From positions 288,642-352,641 of the forward strand of contig JADDOH010002614.1 in NCBI GenBank assembly GCA_016648135.1: 64,000 nt of DNA, given 5' to 3'. This DNA is from Agrypnia vestita. Its lineage: Eukaryota; Arthropoda; Insecta; Trichoptera; Phryganeidae. The number at the start of each line of letters is the position of its first letter. Position 1 is the stretch's first letter. Below, piece after piece: positions 10,057 through 19,374 of this stretch. Under the pieces are notes generated by a model that was not told where the DNA came from, ran no database searches, and worked only from the letters and a program-made list of their open reading frames with translations. Made by a program: the position numbers and the translations under genes.

Positions 10057-12036
10057 AATTAATCAAATAATATATACAGATTTATATAAATAATACAATC
10101 AATATTTAAAAAAATGTCTATCTACAATGTTGCTGAATCAACTGAAAAAATAACTTTAAATATGTTAAATATACTTTTTCCTCTGAATCTTTTCAAATGT
10201 ATTTTAATTATGTAATTATTTATATGAAATAAATGAAAATGTTAGATTGATGGATCCCTCGGGTCTCTTACATTTTTTTCGAAATTAAAATAAAAAGTTT
10301 TAATAAAATCTGAATTAGGTAACCGTTATATTTCCCATCCAGATTATATGGAGAAACAAATAAAAGCAGAATGGCACCAACATATTACTTCTATAATAGT
10401 GTGTCGACCGATCTAATGGTACGCCTTGCTGTGTACACGTTAGCTTATCAAAGAGAGAGAGGGAGAGCTGGTGCTTACTCCTTTTTTAGCGGCGCCATCT
10501 CTATAGGCTTGTAGAGGTAGCCTGTTCGAATACACCACCAGTGTCATAGCCCGCTATTGATATTACTACTCATATATAAGTGTATGTTTGGTATTCTATT
10601 TCTTCTACTGGCATTTCAATTAAGTATTTATATAAACGAACGTCACTGGTACCTTTCAACCTTCCAGACAGAGAGGATGGAGGACATACAACTCTCGTCT
10701 CATCCACATTTCGTCTATTGCTCGTCGATTGTTAAGGCTTTTGACAGAACCATATTTCTGTATTTGGTTTATCTGGTTATGCCTGCTCATGCGTCGCTAT
10801 ACCTGATTATGTCTGGTTCATTGGGAAGAAATGCGTTAAATACATGTCAGACATTGTCTACGACGTAGCGTCTACGGCAAAATTTTGTCAGACGGTCATG
10901 ACGTCTACTACAAGACTTTGGTATCCCACTTGTTTATTTTTTCATTTTAATTGGCACTGTGTTATTTAATTTTGTGGCTTGATATTTTATAGTTCTCTAA
11001 ACAATTTAGATTTGAGACTTTTATTCCATTAAACATGACATTTCATAACTATAAAATGGTAAAAATATTCTAATTCGCACAGAAGTCTATTAAATGTAAT
11101 TCAGAACGGTTAACACGTCGGTATGAGAGGGAGACAATCCTTGATAATGAATCCCTTATAAGTTACCATGTACACGAGTTTAATGAATATAAAAAGCTTA
11201 ATAAAAAAACGTAAATTTAATTACCATTTATGTAAAACTTTACGAGGTAATAACGAAGCCCTGAGTAAAATTTGAAATACGTTAGTTAATTGCTCAACGA
11301 ACACATTTGTGATATTTTCCTCTGAGACTTGCATTAAAAGCTTATCCGTTAAACCGTACAATTAATAGCAGAAATATATTAAATATTATTCTCTAGAAAT
11401 AATTGTGAATATCTCTTCTCTGTATATCTGAATATTTATTCGTATATTTGCGGATAAAGCTTTGACGATAAATAATATGTCTACAATTAAATAACGAGTT
11501 TATGAAACCTCCCAGAAATAAACAGTGAACATATTTTTTTTCAATTTTGTGATACATGTCACGCAGAAGGAATCAATTGAATAAAAATAAAATCTTAATT
11601 ACAAATCGGAAAATCTCTTTGTGCGAAGCAGCAAAAATTTTGGAACAATGCGCTCAGGCATCATAAAATTTGTACAGTTCATTTTGAAATTTATAGGCTA
11701 ATGCAATTATTTTCAGCTCGTAATGCCGTTTACAGTGTTTTTCAAATTTCAATTCAAGTGCCCTAAAACTGTTCTTTATTTTCCGATTTTTTTGTAAGAA
11801 AAAAGGTTTTTACAGAGAGAGACAAAAAAATTGTTTGACTCTGCGAGTAAAATTTTGAAGAACACGTGGAGAAAAACTCGCTTTGAATATGACTTGATTT
11901 GTTTTGGCTTTTTCTTTTCTTCAAGTGTTAAATTACTTTACTTATAGTAAGTGTTAGTATAAGGTACATTAGATAAATTTACACACAAATTTAAATTATG
12001 GGCGAAGTTGGGTAGTAAAGCTAGTTTTAGGAGTAG

Positions 12037-12231
12037 GAAAGTATTATTGGTTCTGCTGATAGTACTTCCCTATCCATCCCCATTCATAATACTGAATTCT
12101 CCAACTCTCTAATCGAAGTGCAGTCAGCTAGGCTGTGGAATCAACTACGCACAGACATCACATCATTACACACCACAACTGTCTTTAAGATCAGACAAAA
12201 TAAATTTTGCCTTTCTCAGAATCCAGTTTGA
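12037..12231 (+). pseudogene. Non-LTR retrotransposon ORF2 C-terminal stub
   Basis: After an in-frame TAG (12034-12036) the frame reads ESIIGSADSTSLSIPIHNTE, then NSLIEVQSARLWNQLRTDI, then TTVFKIRQNKFCLSQNPV and TGA at 12229-12231. The order IP-x-T-x-NS-L-x-V-x-S-x-RLWN-x-L, then FK near the end, is the standard C-terminal signature of jockey/CR1-type retrotransposon polyproteins. Everything upstream is lost. Confidence 0.75.
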
Positions 12232-13665
12232 CTCTTCCTTGTTCCCATCTCCTTCTCGTTTTCTTGAAGCTAGTAGTGTCACTGTATTATGTATCGGAAA
12301 TATTGTCAAGCAAATGAGTAAAGTGAAGGTAAGGCAAACGAAAACACTGGAAATCAATTTAACTGTCTTTAACTGTGTAACTTGTTATATCACTTCTGGT
12401 AAACTCCGTTCAATGTTCGCACTGGTATTCTTCCTTTATTCCGCAGGTATCACTTGTACTCACACTGTATGTGCTCACTTACTTATATCGTGTGTTGTAA
12501 TGTCACGAATCACTGACCACACTGTTTTACGCTACGGATGTCGCACTGTTGTCGAACTGAATGCCCCGACTCCGCGTCGCGTGATGTATTTTATAGATAA
12601 AGTCCTTCGAAATATTCGTTCTATAGATAACGGGAAGCCTGTAGAAAGTTCTAGATAATTCTAACGTAGTCTTTTACTATATGATGGAATGTCGTAGAAT
12701 TCTCTAGAGAGATAACGTGGTCACGGATGAGTGACCCTGGATTGCGTGCGTAACAGTTTGCGGTTACGGTTGACTGACCACAGTTGCGTGACACCATTGT
12801 ATTATTATCGGCATTTAGTATGTACACAGTCTCGCTGTAATATATTTCAATTTTTCAACTAAATTGTGTGGTTGGTTAAAATAAATTTCTATATGGTAAT
12901 AAACCCGCCATTGCAACAATACATATATAAAAAGTGAAAAAATAATTATAAAAATAATAAAGCTGTACAAAAATATAAGTTAGATGGACTTGTAGGTACA
13001 TTAATTTAATTATTGAATTATCCTTAGAATTGTTTTTTATGACAAAAGACGCAAGCAGAATTATAATTACTAGTGTAATAAAATAATAATGTATTAATTT
13101 TTCAAGCATGGCGAAACATATTAATGGAATTAATTTTATTTCGGCAGCTTTCTGCGCCAGATTAAACATTATTCTCCCGGCATCACCACTAAAGGGGCGG
13201 AACGAGCCCTCCCACGATAAGCCAAGGGGTGGCGCTGCTTACGTCATACAATTAGGTTCTATTAAGTCTAGGGTGGTTCACCCTACACTTACCATTACAG
13301 CTAAACCTTGTTCCAGACCACACCGTGACAGAGTAGATTTCATAATATTAACTCTCTGTCCAGCTCGATTTGAGTTTTGTGTTACGAATTTTTTACGTTT
13401 ACATAAACCGCAATATGGTAGATGATGTAAAGAATTGTTGGCTAGTAATACTAGGAAGCGTAGGTAATAAACTATCAGAAAATGAGTTATTTGTGTCAAT
13501 GCATAGATCCTATTTGCTAGCTGCGTGCAACCAGTGTTTTTAAATAAGCTGTTTAAATAAGCTTTTAAATAAGAATTTAACTGTTTTAGTGTAACTAGAA
13601 TTTTCACGAAATTATATACATATGTAGTAATATTTTTATTACAAGTGTTGCCATTCTATTGTATT
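12232..13665. other. Unrecognised region with several chance frames; possible LTR
   Basis: The longest frame (12239-12658 plus, 139 codons) has no recognised motif. From about 12,490 to 12,860 the sequence is richer in GC and CpG, contains TATAGATAA, and starts TGTAATGTCACG, which suggests a solo LTR, but I could not define matching ends. A second GC-richer block (13,160-13,350) with CTCCCGGCATCACC is also unidentified. No gene is called. Confidence 0.3.
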
Positions 13666-13691
13666 GTATATGTATATATATATATATATAT
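13664..13691. repeat. (TA)n microsatellite
   Basis: Run of alternating TA around GTATATGTATATATATATAT; simple sequence. Confidence 0.9.
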
Positions 13692-13875
13692 TCAAAAATA
13701 ATAGAAAAACCAATTAGTAAAGTAATTACCCGTTCTCAAAGTCGGCTATTAAACAAATAAATAAAAATCAATAATTTTTAGCACCAATTAGGAATTTAAT
13801 TCACTTTTTTGCTGGCTCTTGCTCCGAACAGTCGGGTTAACTCGTCCAGTTTTGGGCAGGACTTAAAATAAGAGG

Positions 13876-13915
13876 CCCTTGAAAATGAGCAGTGTTACCT
13901 GTTTGAAACGTCGGG
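13876..13915 (+). repeat. Decayed hammerhead ribozyme motif
   Basis: Hammerhead layout is visible: CCC (13876-13878) with GGG (13913-13915) as stem I; TTGAAAA where CTGAAGA is expected (two core changes); stem II GAGCAG (13887-13892) with CTGTTT (13899-13904), all Watson-Crick or G-U; GAA; AC/GT stem III; C at 13912. The core changes should abolish cleavage. A likely Penelope-type element end. Confidence 0.45.
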
Positions 13916-14461
13916 AGTTTAAAAGTCCTTTTCAGGACTGTTTGACGCGGGTTCCCCCAGAAAGTAGTTCGTCATCTTTTACCCGCGAAAACCTTAAATA
14001 TAACACACACATATATATATATTTTTTGTGCGAATATTGAGCGAAATTTTCTAGAAAATAATCGAAGCAATAAAAGCAGCGTGAAACATTTAGTAACTAT
14101 ATATTTAAGAACAGTGTTCCGATTTCACTTATTCTCAGTGACTTTTTGCTTAATAAATATAAGTTCAAATATATTTGAATACGCTTTTTTTAATTTTATA
14201 TGTGCACATACGACTCATGCTTCAATGTTGTGTCTGCATGCGCCAGCTATGTGCCTGGTTATAAGTACCTACTCATTTATTTATTTAGTACTTATTCGCC
14301 GGTGATACACAATTTGTGTTGGAATATGCCTTTCTCACTAGAAGAATCCGTATTGAGACAGCCATAGTTTACAAATATAATCATAAGACATGAGCCCCTA
14401 TATGGATTGAACTTGTGTAAAAAAGAATCCCGACAAAACCGTAGTAGTATTATTGTGTTTA

Positions 14462-14503
14462 ACTGTAAATGGTTACGGATATTTTATACGAACCGTATGT
14501 TTT
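14462..14503. repeat. Inverted repeat flanking Penelope-like relic, left arm
   Basis: ACTGTAAATGGTTACGGATA and the following CGAACCGTATG are matched in reverse complement at about 15,019-15,059. The two ~40-bp arms bracket the Penelope-like endonuclease fragment and its decayed hammerhead. Confidence 0.7.
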
Positions 14504-14514
14504 TCAGAGAAACG

Positions 14515-14560
14515 ATTCTCGACGTTTCGTTGAAGTCATATTTAATGTCATTAGGAGAAT
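14515..14560 (-). repeat. Decayed hammerhead downstream of Penelope-like endonuclease
   Basis: On the minus strand: stem I ATTCTC (14560-14555) pairs perfectly over 6 bp with GAGAAT (14520-14515); the core reads CTAATGA (14554-14548), one change from CTGATGA; GAAAC (14528-14524) and a GTC cleavage triplet (14523-14521) follow. I cannot see a good stem II in the 19 bases between. Position and orientation, just 3' of the endonuclease frame, fit a Penelope-like terminal repeat. Confidence 0.5.
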
Positions 14561-14621
14561 AACCTGTACCCGCGGAGGTATAGAGAGGACTGATTAATGT
14601 TTCCGGGGGCGTAAATTATAT

Positions 14622-15023
14622 TTACTTTGTTGGAGTGTTCACTTCTTCTACGATAGAGGTTGCCAGTGTACAATATGTACTAATTACGTTGGCGGACTTT
14701 TCTGTGACGTCTCTCAAAGGTTGAAGCAAAGTCGTGAGAACAGGGCGCCAAATACTTGATAGTTTGTAAATGTCATCTCTATTGAAATTAGGATGTTTGT
14801 ATATTTCAATGGACTTCCTCACTCATCTGGGTGTATGGCGTGGCTCTGTTGATAAGATTATTGTCTTGTCAAATCTGATGAAGACAGAGATTTCCTTTGG
14901 ATGCTGTTCGTAGATTGCCGATATATTGGAGATTGCCGATGATATGTTGTGTTTAATTGCTCCAATATGTTTCTTCAAACGTGTAGCGATACTGCGTTTG
15001 GTTTGTTCTATGTAAAAAAACAT
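14622..15023 (-). pseudogene. Penelope-like element, GIY-YIG endonuclease C-terminal fragment
   Basis: One continuous minus-strand frame runs from 15023 to 14622, broken only by a TGA at 14823-14825. Before the stop it reads FFYIEQTKRSIATRLKKHIG and ends in IILSTEPRHTPR; after it RKSIEIYKHPNFNRDD and LSSIWRPVL. The order Y-I-x-QT-x-RS-x-R-x-K-H, then EPR-x-PR, then R-x-SIEI-x-HPN-x-NRD and W-x-PVL is that of the GIY-YIG endonuclease at the C-terminus of Penelope-like polyproteins, which nicks target DNA for reverse transcription. The reverse transcriptase part is missing; this is a dead 5'-truncated copy. Confidence 0.75.
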
Positions 15024-15059
15024 ACGATTCGTATGAAGTATCCGTAACCATTTACAGTA
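15019..15059. repeat. Inverted repeat flanking Penelope-like relic, right arm
   Basis: Reverse-complement partner of 14462-14503 (contains CATACGATTCGTATG and TATCCGTAACCATTTACAGT). Confidence 0.7.
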
Positions 15060-15198
15060 AAATATGTCTAACGACCATAATAATAACCTAAGTTCTTTAA
15101 TATTATTGTGACCGTGTAACCGGTTGATATCCTACCATAACGCGATATTAGATTTATAATATTTTTATTGAATACATGTATCGGACAGGTAGAATTAT

Positions 15199-15272
15199 GA
15201 CGACGGGATGATGATGATGATGACCCGTCTGATATGACGACGGGATGATGATGATGAAGACCCGTCTGAAGT
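15199..15272. repeat. Two 37-bp tandem repeats with inverted core
   Basis: Units start at 15199 and 15236. Each is GACGACGGG, a GAT-triplet run, then CCCGTCTG, so each can fold with a GACGGG/CCCGTC stem. Start of a GC-rich block. Confidence 0.8.
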
Positions 15273-15460
15273 CGTGAATGTTGGCCCTTTCTGGGGCCCA
15301 GGTCCGTTGTATGGGCGAATGCCGTACGCGGGACCCACCTCGCCTCCAAGCGGATAGTCGGCGCGGGCAGCGAGCCGGCGTTGCGATCCTAGCTGAGAGG
15401 ATACTGCACCGACGCGATGTGTTGACATCTCCGACGGAGGGCGTTGGAAAAATTCCACGA
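15273..15460. other. GC- and CpG-rich block, unidentified
   Basis: Markedly GC-richer than its surroundings, with CCGTACGCGGGACCCACC and GGCGCGGGCAGCGAGCCGGC. Several overlapping frames (arginine- and serine-rich) exist on both strands but none has a recognisable domain. Likely part of a transposable element rather than a host exon. Confidence 0.35.
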
Positions 15461-16401
15461 AGAAATTGCATTTTTTGGTCTTATCTTATAAAGTGTTGAA
15501 ATATTTGAAATACTTAAGAAAATGAAATATTTAAGTTTGATGAAATATTTAATGAAATATCTTAAGAATGAAATATTTAAGAATTAGATAAGATATTTGT
15601 AAATGTAATATTGAATAAAATTGATGTTTCGTGGTCTTGATATACAGGGAAAGCTCGCGCGATGGGAATAAAATCATTTTTAAATCGCGCGGAGCGCCGC
15701 GGACCATCATAGAATGGCCGCTATTTTGATGGAATTTATGTAAATGTCCTGCCTCGAAGAGGCGAGGAAGTAAAAATACATAAGTATTTTAAATGTGCCA
15801 AATGAGTCCTTTGTGTGGTATTGTAAAGTAGAAATTAAAATGAAAAATGTTTATAAGAGAGTAAAATATCTTGGGTGGGCCCTGATAAACTCGCCTGACC
15901 GCGCCGCCTGTTCTCAGCCCGCGCGGGTTAATGGAAAAAACCCGGCGCCACGATGGTGCCGTGCGGCTGGAGTTGGGGCCGCCAGCGAATATTTTTGAAC
16001 TCTGATTACGGACGTTACAGACGTGCTAGCGAGCTGAAACATTTTTTATTGTGTTCCTCATGTGAACATCTATGGGAGTGATATGTTTTTGCGTGTCTGA
16101 AAGTTAGCTAGTGCGCTTTATTTGTGGTGACATACTTTGTCTGCCTATTACGCAATTAATATCTATCCGACATACTTGAAAATATCACCAAAGGATGCGC
16201 TTGGTTGAGATCTATCTAATGGTATAACTTAGAATCTCGTAAAATCATGTTTACTATTTTTAACCGAATTAAATGTAAATTAATTCTTGAAAATGCCGCG
16301 GTAAATCGGCATATTTTGTTGAATAACTAGGTAAATTCACTCTTGCGGTTCCAGTAAACGACATCATCCTATGGGCAAGACATAGATTGGTATAGATGAT
16401 G
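15461..16401. other. No gene seen; patchy GC-rich sequence
   Basis: Near 15,480-15,600 there are degenerate repeats of TGAAATATTTAAG. GC-rich patches at 15,640-15,720 and 15,890-15,990 (CCGCGCCGCCTG, CCCGCGCGGG) alternate with AT-rich DNA. No frame, RNA or element end is recognised. Confidence 0.4.
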
Positions 16402-16921
16402 TGTTAAAATCCCCGGGGGGGTGGCGTTTAATTTGCTATCGATTAAAATATTCAATTTTAATCCGCGAATCGGCACCGGAGGCCGTTGTTTTGCGCTCGA
16501 AGCGCCCGGAGAGTCAAGCGCGCTGATTGGTCGGCGGCGCGAGTCAGGGGGAAGCTTTCCGCACTGTATAAATACTGCGCCGGGCGGGCGAGAGCCTCAT
16601 TCTGCTGGGAGCCTCTGCCGAGTACGCCTACTGGAACATTTTATTCTGGCTTTTACTTCTCACCCTGCTTGACCCCTGCTTTTCTTCTTTGGATTTGGAC
16701 TCTGGATTTTCTACTGACTTCTGCATTTGGACTTGGCTACGATTTTGGATTTATTGGACTTGTTTTACCACCTGAGGCGATGACTTGGCACGGATTCTGG
16801 ACTTGAAGAATTTTCTGCGCTCCACACTCCCGGCCTGCGAGTACATCGGCGGCTTCGGAAGCGAACTCAGCGGACCGCACCTGCTATTCATTGTTTCCGT
16901 GGGGAACAATACATTTTGACA
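16402..16921 (+). mobile_element. Probable solo LTR with TATA promoter
   Basis: Termini TGTTAAAAT (16402) and ATTTTGACA (ending 16921) form an inverted pair with one mismatch and give the TG...CA ends of an LTR; length 520 bp. Inside are an inverted CCAAT box (GATTGG near 16,523), TATAAATA at 16567-16574 and a TCATTC initiator-like site about 30 bp downstream. No matching target duplication and no clear primer-binding site were seen, so it could instead be a cellular promoter. No AATAAA is visible. Confidence 0.45.
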
Positions 16922-17014
16922 TATTACCACAGTATACCCAGAACAGTAGTTTATCTCCGGCCTGTCGCCGAGTTATCAGCTTACTCTTGCATTGACGCTA
17001 GGGTTGTCACTTTA
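16922..17014. other. No gene seen
   Basis: Short spacer between the LTR-like block and an M1 MITE fragment. Confidence 0.4.
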
Positions 17015-17065
17015 TTTTTACTCCCTTTCTTTTAACTCGTAGCGTCTGAGATTCCGACGCAAAAG
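17015..17065 (-). mobile_element. MITE family M1, terminal fragment
   Basis: TTTTTACTCCCTTTCTTTTA followed by ACTCGTAGCGTCTG is the reverse complement of the M1 3' end seen at 33,150-33,185 (GACGCTACGAGTTAAAAGG). Only the end is present. Confidence 0.6.
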
Positions 17066-17935
17066 GTAGATACGAAACCCGAAAATTTCTGTAATAAGTA
17101 TACCTAGTTTCTGCACTTAAATTGCAAGAACGCTGATTAACATCAACGTAGACTTTTAAAAACTCACAGTCTTTGTGATAATCAACACACCTTTTTAGTA
17201 AAGCACCAGCGCATTTTTTTTCTATAGCGGCGGCTGCGAGCGCGAATGGCACCGAAGGCACGGCCCTTACTGCCGCCGCCTTGTGCCCCCATATTCTATG
17301 TCAATGTGTGCGTCACAGTGCGTACGTAAACGGCGCCGAGTACGCACGCACACATTCTAATGGATAGCGGCCAGTTTGTATGAAGACGTATTACTGGTAT
17401 TAGTATACTGTGATATTACGCTAAAATAAACAACTTATGTAACGTACCTACACCAATGTAAATTTAATTCTATTTTATTTTAAATACTTATGTTTTGACT
17501 ACCGTTGTGTGTATAGTGCTTATCTAATAAATAAGAAATCAAACACATCTCCGCATAATTCCGGAAGCGTTTAAAATATTTTGAAGTGAGTTTAAAATTC
17601 AGCGGCAAAAGCAAACTAACCTTGTAAACTTTTTGAATGTCCCCGAAGAATGTTTAGAATATCGGTTACAGCAATTTAACTTTCAACCCCCGACATTGTT
17701 TCGTGACGGTTTGAAAATGTTTTTTGGTCTGGCTTTAAAATCCTTAATCTGATGACAAAATTAAACACAATAATTTCTAATTAGGATGAATTATAGAAAT
17801 TTCACATACTTTTATAGGGTAGCCAAAAGGCTTACGATCTTTATTAGCTGACCTAAGTAATCAATTTACACAATGCAACGCTCAACAATATACACACATT
17901 ACCAAAATTTTGAAAGATGTATAAATGTTCTTTAT
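17066..17935. other. No gene seen; R5 fragment at 17,820-17,905
   Basis: Includes a CpG-rich patch at 17,220-17,350 (GCGGCGGCTGCGAGCGCG and palindromic TGCGTACG motifs) of unknown nature. At 17,820-17,905 CTTACGATC and CAATTTACACAATG resemble family R5. Confidence 0.4.
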
Positions 17936-18660
17936 CTACCGTAAAATGGGGTGAACAGAAACTGGAAGGTGAATAGAAATTTCTCAGTAAAAACTTTAAA
18001 ACGACCGTATACTACGTAAGAAAACAGTAAGTGCTTTAAATTGTTATATGTATAGATATAAAACTAATAATTATTTAGGATTTATTTTCTATTAAATTAA
18101 CTCGTTAAACTTAAATTAAATTAAAAAAATTAAATTAAATTAAAAAATTAAATTAAAACTTAAGTTAAATTAAATTAACGTTAAATTAGCAAGTTTTGAT
18201 AGAAACAGTAAAAGAATTAATGAAACAACACAATAAAATTTAAAATGGTATTTTTATTATTACATATTATTTTTACCTAATGGTAATACTTTTCCATTAA
18301 TAAAATTCCTAACATTTTGGAATATTGCGTATGCATATGGAGTAGAATATTAGTTACAGAAGTCTGCTCTTTTTTATAACGTCAAAACTTGCTAATTTAA
18401 CGAATAAGAATATGAGTTAATTTAGTAGAAATTAAAACCTAAATAATTATTAGTCATTCGTGAAGCTATTTAAGTACTTAAGTAAGCTTTAATGTGTCAA
18501 TAAAGTCTTTTTTGATGTTTATTTTTATTTTGTCATTTTTCAAAATAATTGGGCTAAATAGAAACAAGAAATGGGGTGAATAGAAATGGTAAGTGTAGTG
18601 AATACAAGCGATTGGATGGGGTGAATGGAAACAAGAATTGGGGTCAGTAAAAACAACATT
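17936..18660. repeat. Repeat-like region with GGGGTGAATAGAAA motifs and (TTAAA)n
   Basis: CCGTAAAATGGGGTGAACAG near 17,939 and four variants of GGGGTGAATAGAAAC at 18,574-18,650 bracket AT-rich DNA with a TTAAA/AATTA simple repeat at about 18,105-18,190. The shared motif suggests an interspersed element of unknown class; no ends were defined. Confidence 0.4.
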
Positions 18661-19374
18661 TTTTTTTCTTTAAATACTATTATTATATATTATATAAATT
18701 ATGTGCAGTTTTTATTGATTTAGAATGTCGTGACAGTTTATTTGTTTAAATCTGAATAAAATAACATATGAAGTTCAATCTGTTTCAATTCTAATTGTTG
18801 ACCTGAAATCACGGCCCAATTTAAAATCGTACAAATATTTTATCTCTTTTACAAAACATTTGAAAATGTTTGCCATAGAAGAGCCAATATTACATCGCAA
18901 AAATGTGAACATCCCACAATTTTGCAATTCCGCATGTTCGTAACGTCATAAATTTTATATTTTATTTACGTAATTTGATTTAGTTGATAAAAAAAAAATA
19001 GTTTTACATTTTGTAAGGATTTTCGAAACATTAAAAAAAATCTTTTACTCCCCCGGTTAATTCTCGACCAGGTTATTGCGACTTCGGATAGCCCCGGAAG
19101 CCTCCTGTATTACAAAAATGTAATATATGTTCAGGCTTAATTGGAAAATCATGATTGTAATTTGATGTTGAGCCTCCTAATACGGCCAAATGGGAGCAAA
19201 CATCCATCGTTTTTGACCTTTCGATTAATCTGCAATGATTACCTCTATCTCAATTTCTCAGGAGTCTAATTTTCTCAAGGTCAAAAGAATAAGACACATT
19301 CGGAACAAATTACTAATATATTTCTTTATAATTTTTTCACTACTACCTACAACACTACAATTAATATATGCAAA
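18661..19374. other. No gene seen
   Basis: AT-rich sequence without a supported feature. Confidence 0.5.

Larger units (their letters stand above)
7325..12203 (+). repeat. Tandem duplication, unit 2 (4,879 bp)
   Basis: Second copy of the 2459-7324 unit. It differs by scattered changes over its first ~0.7 kb, including a 10-base insertion near 8,030-8,039 just before the boundary, then appears identical from about 8,039. The right end continues into native sequence (the retroelement frame reads on to its stop at 12,231), so unit 2 holds the original right flank and unit 1 the original left flank. Confidence 0.9.

Noticed and set aside
12239..12658. 139-codon frame, the second longest in the window, as a host gene
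   Set aside because: No domain, no splice context, odd composition; it begins inside a retroelement stub and runs into a possible LTR.
15601..15650. CACGAAACATC on the minus strand as a hammerhead 3' half
   Set aside because: No CTGANGA or stem II upstream.
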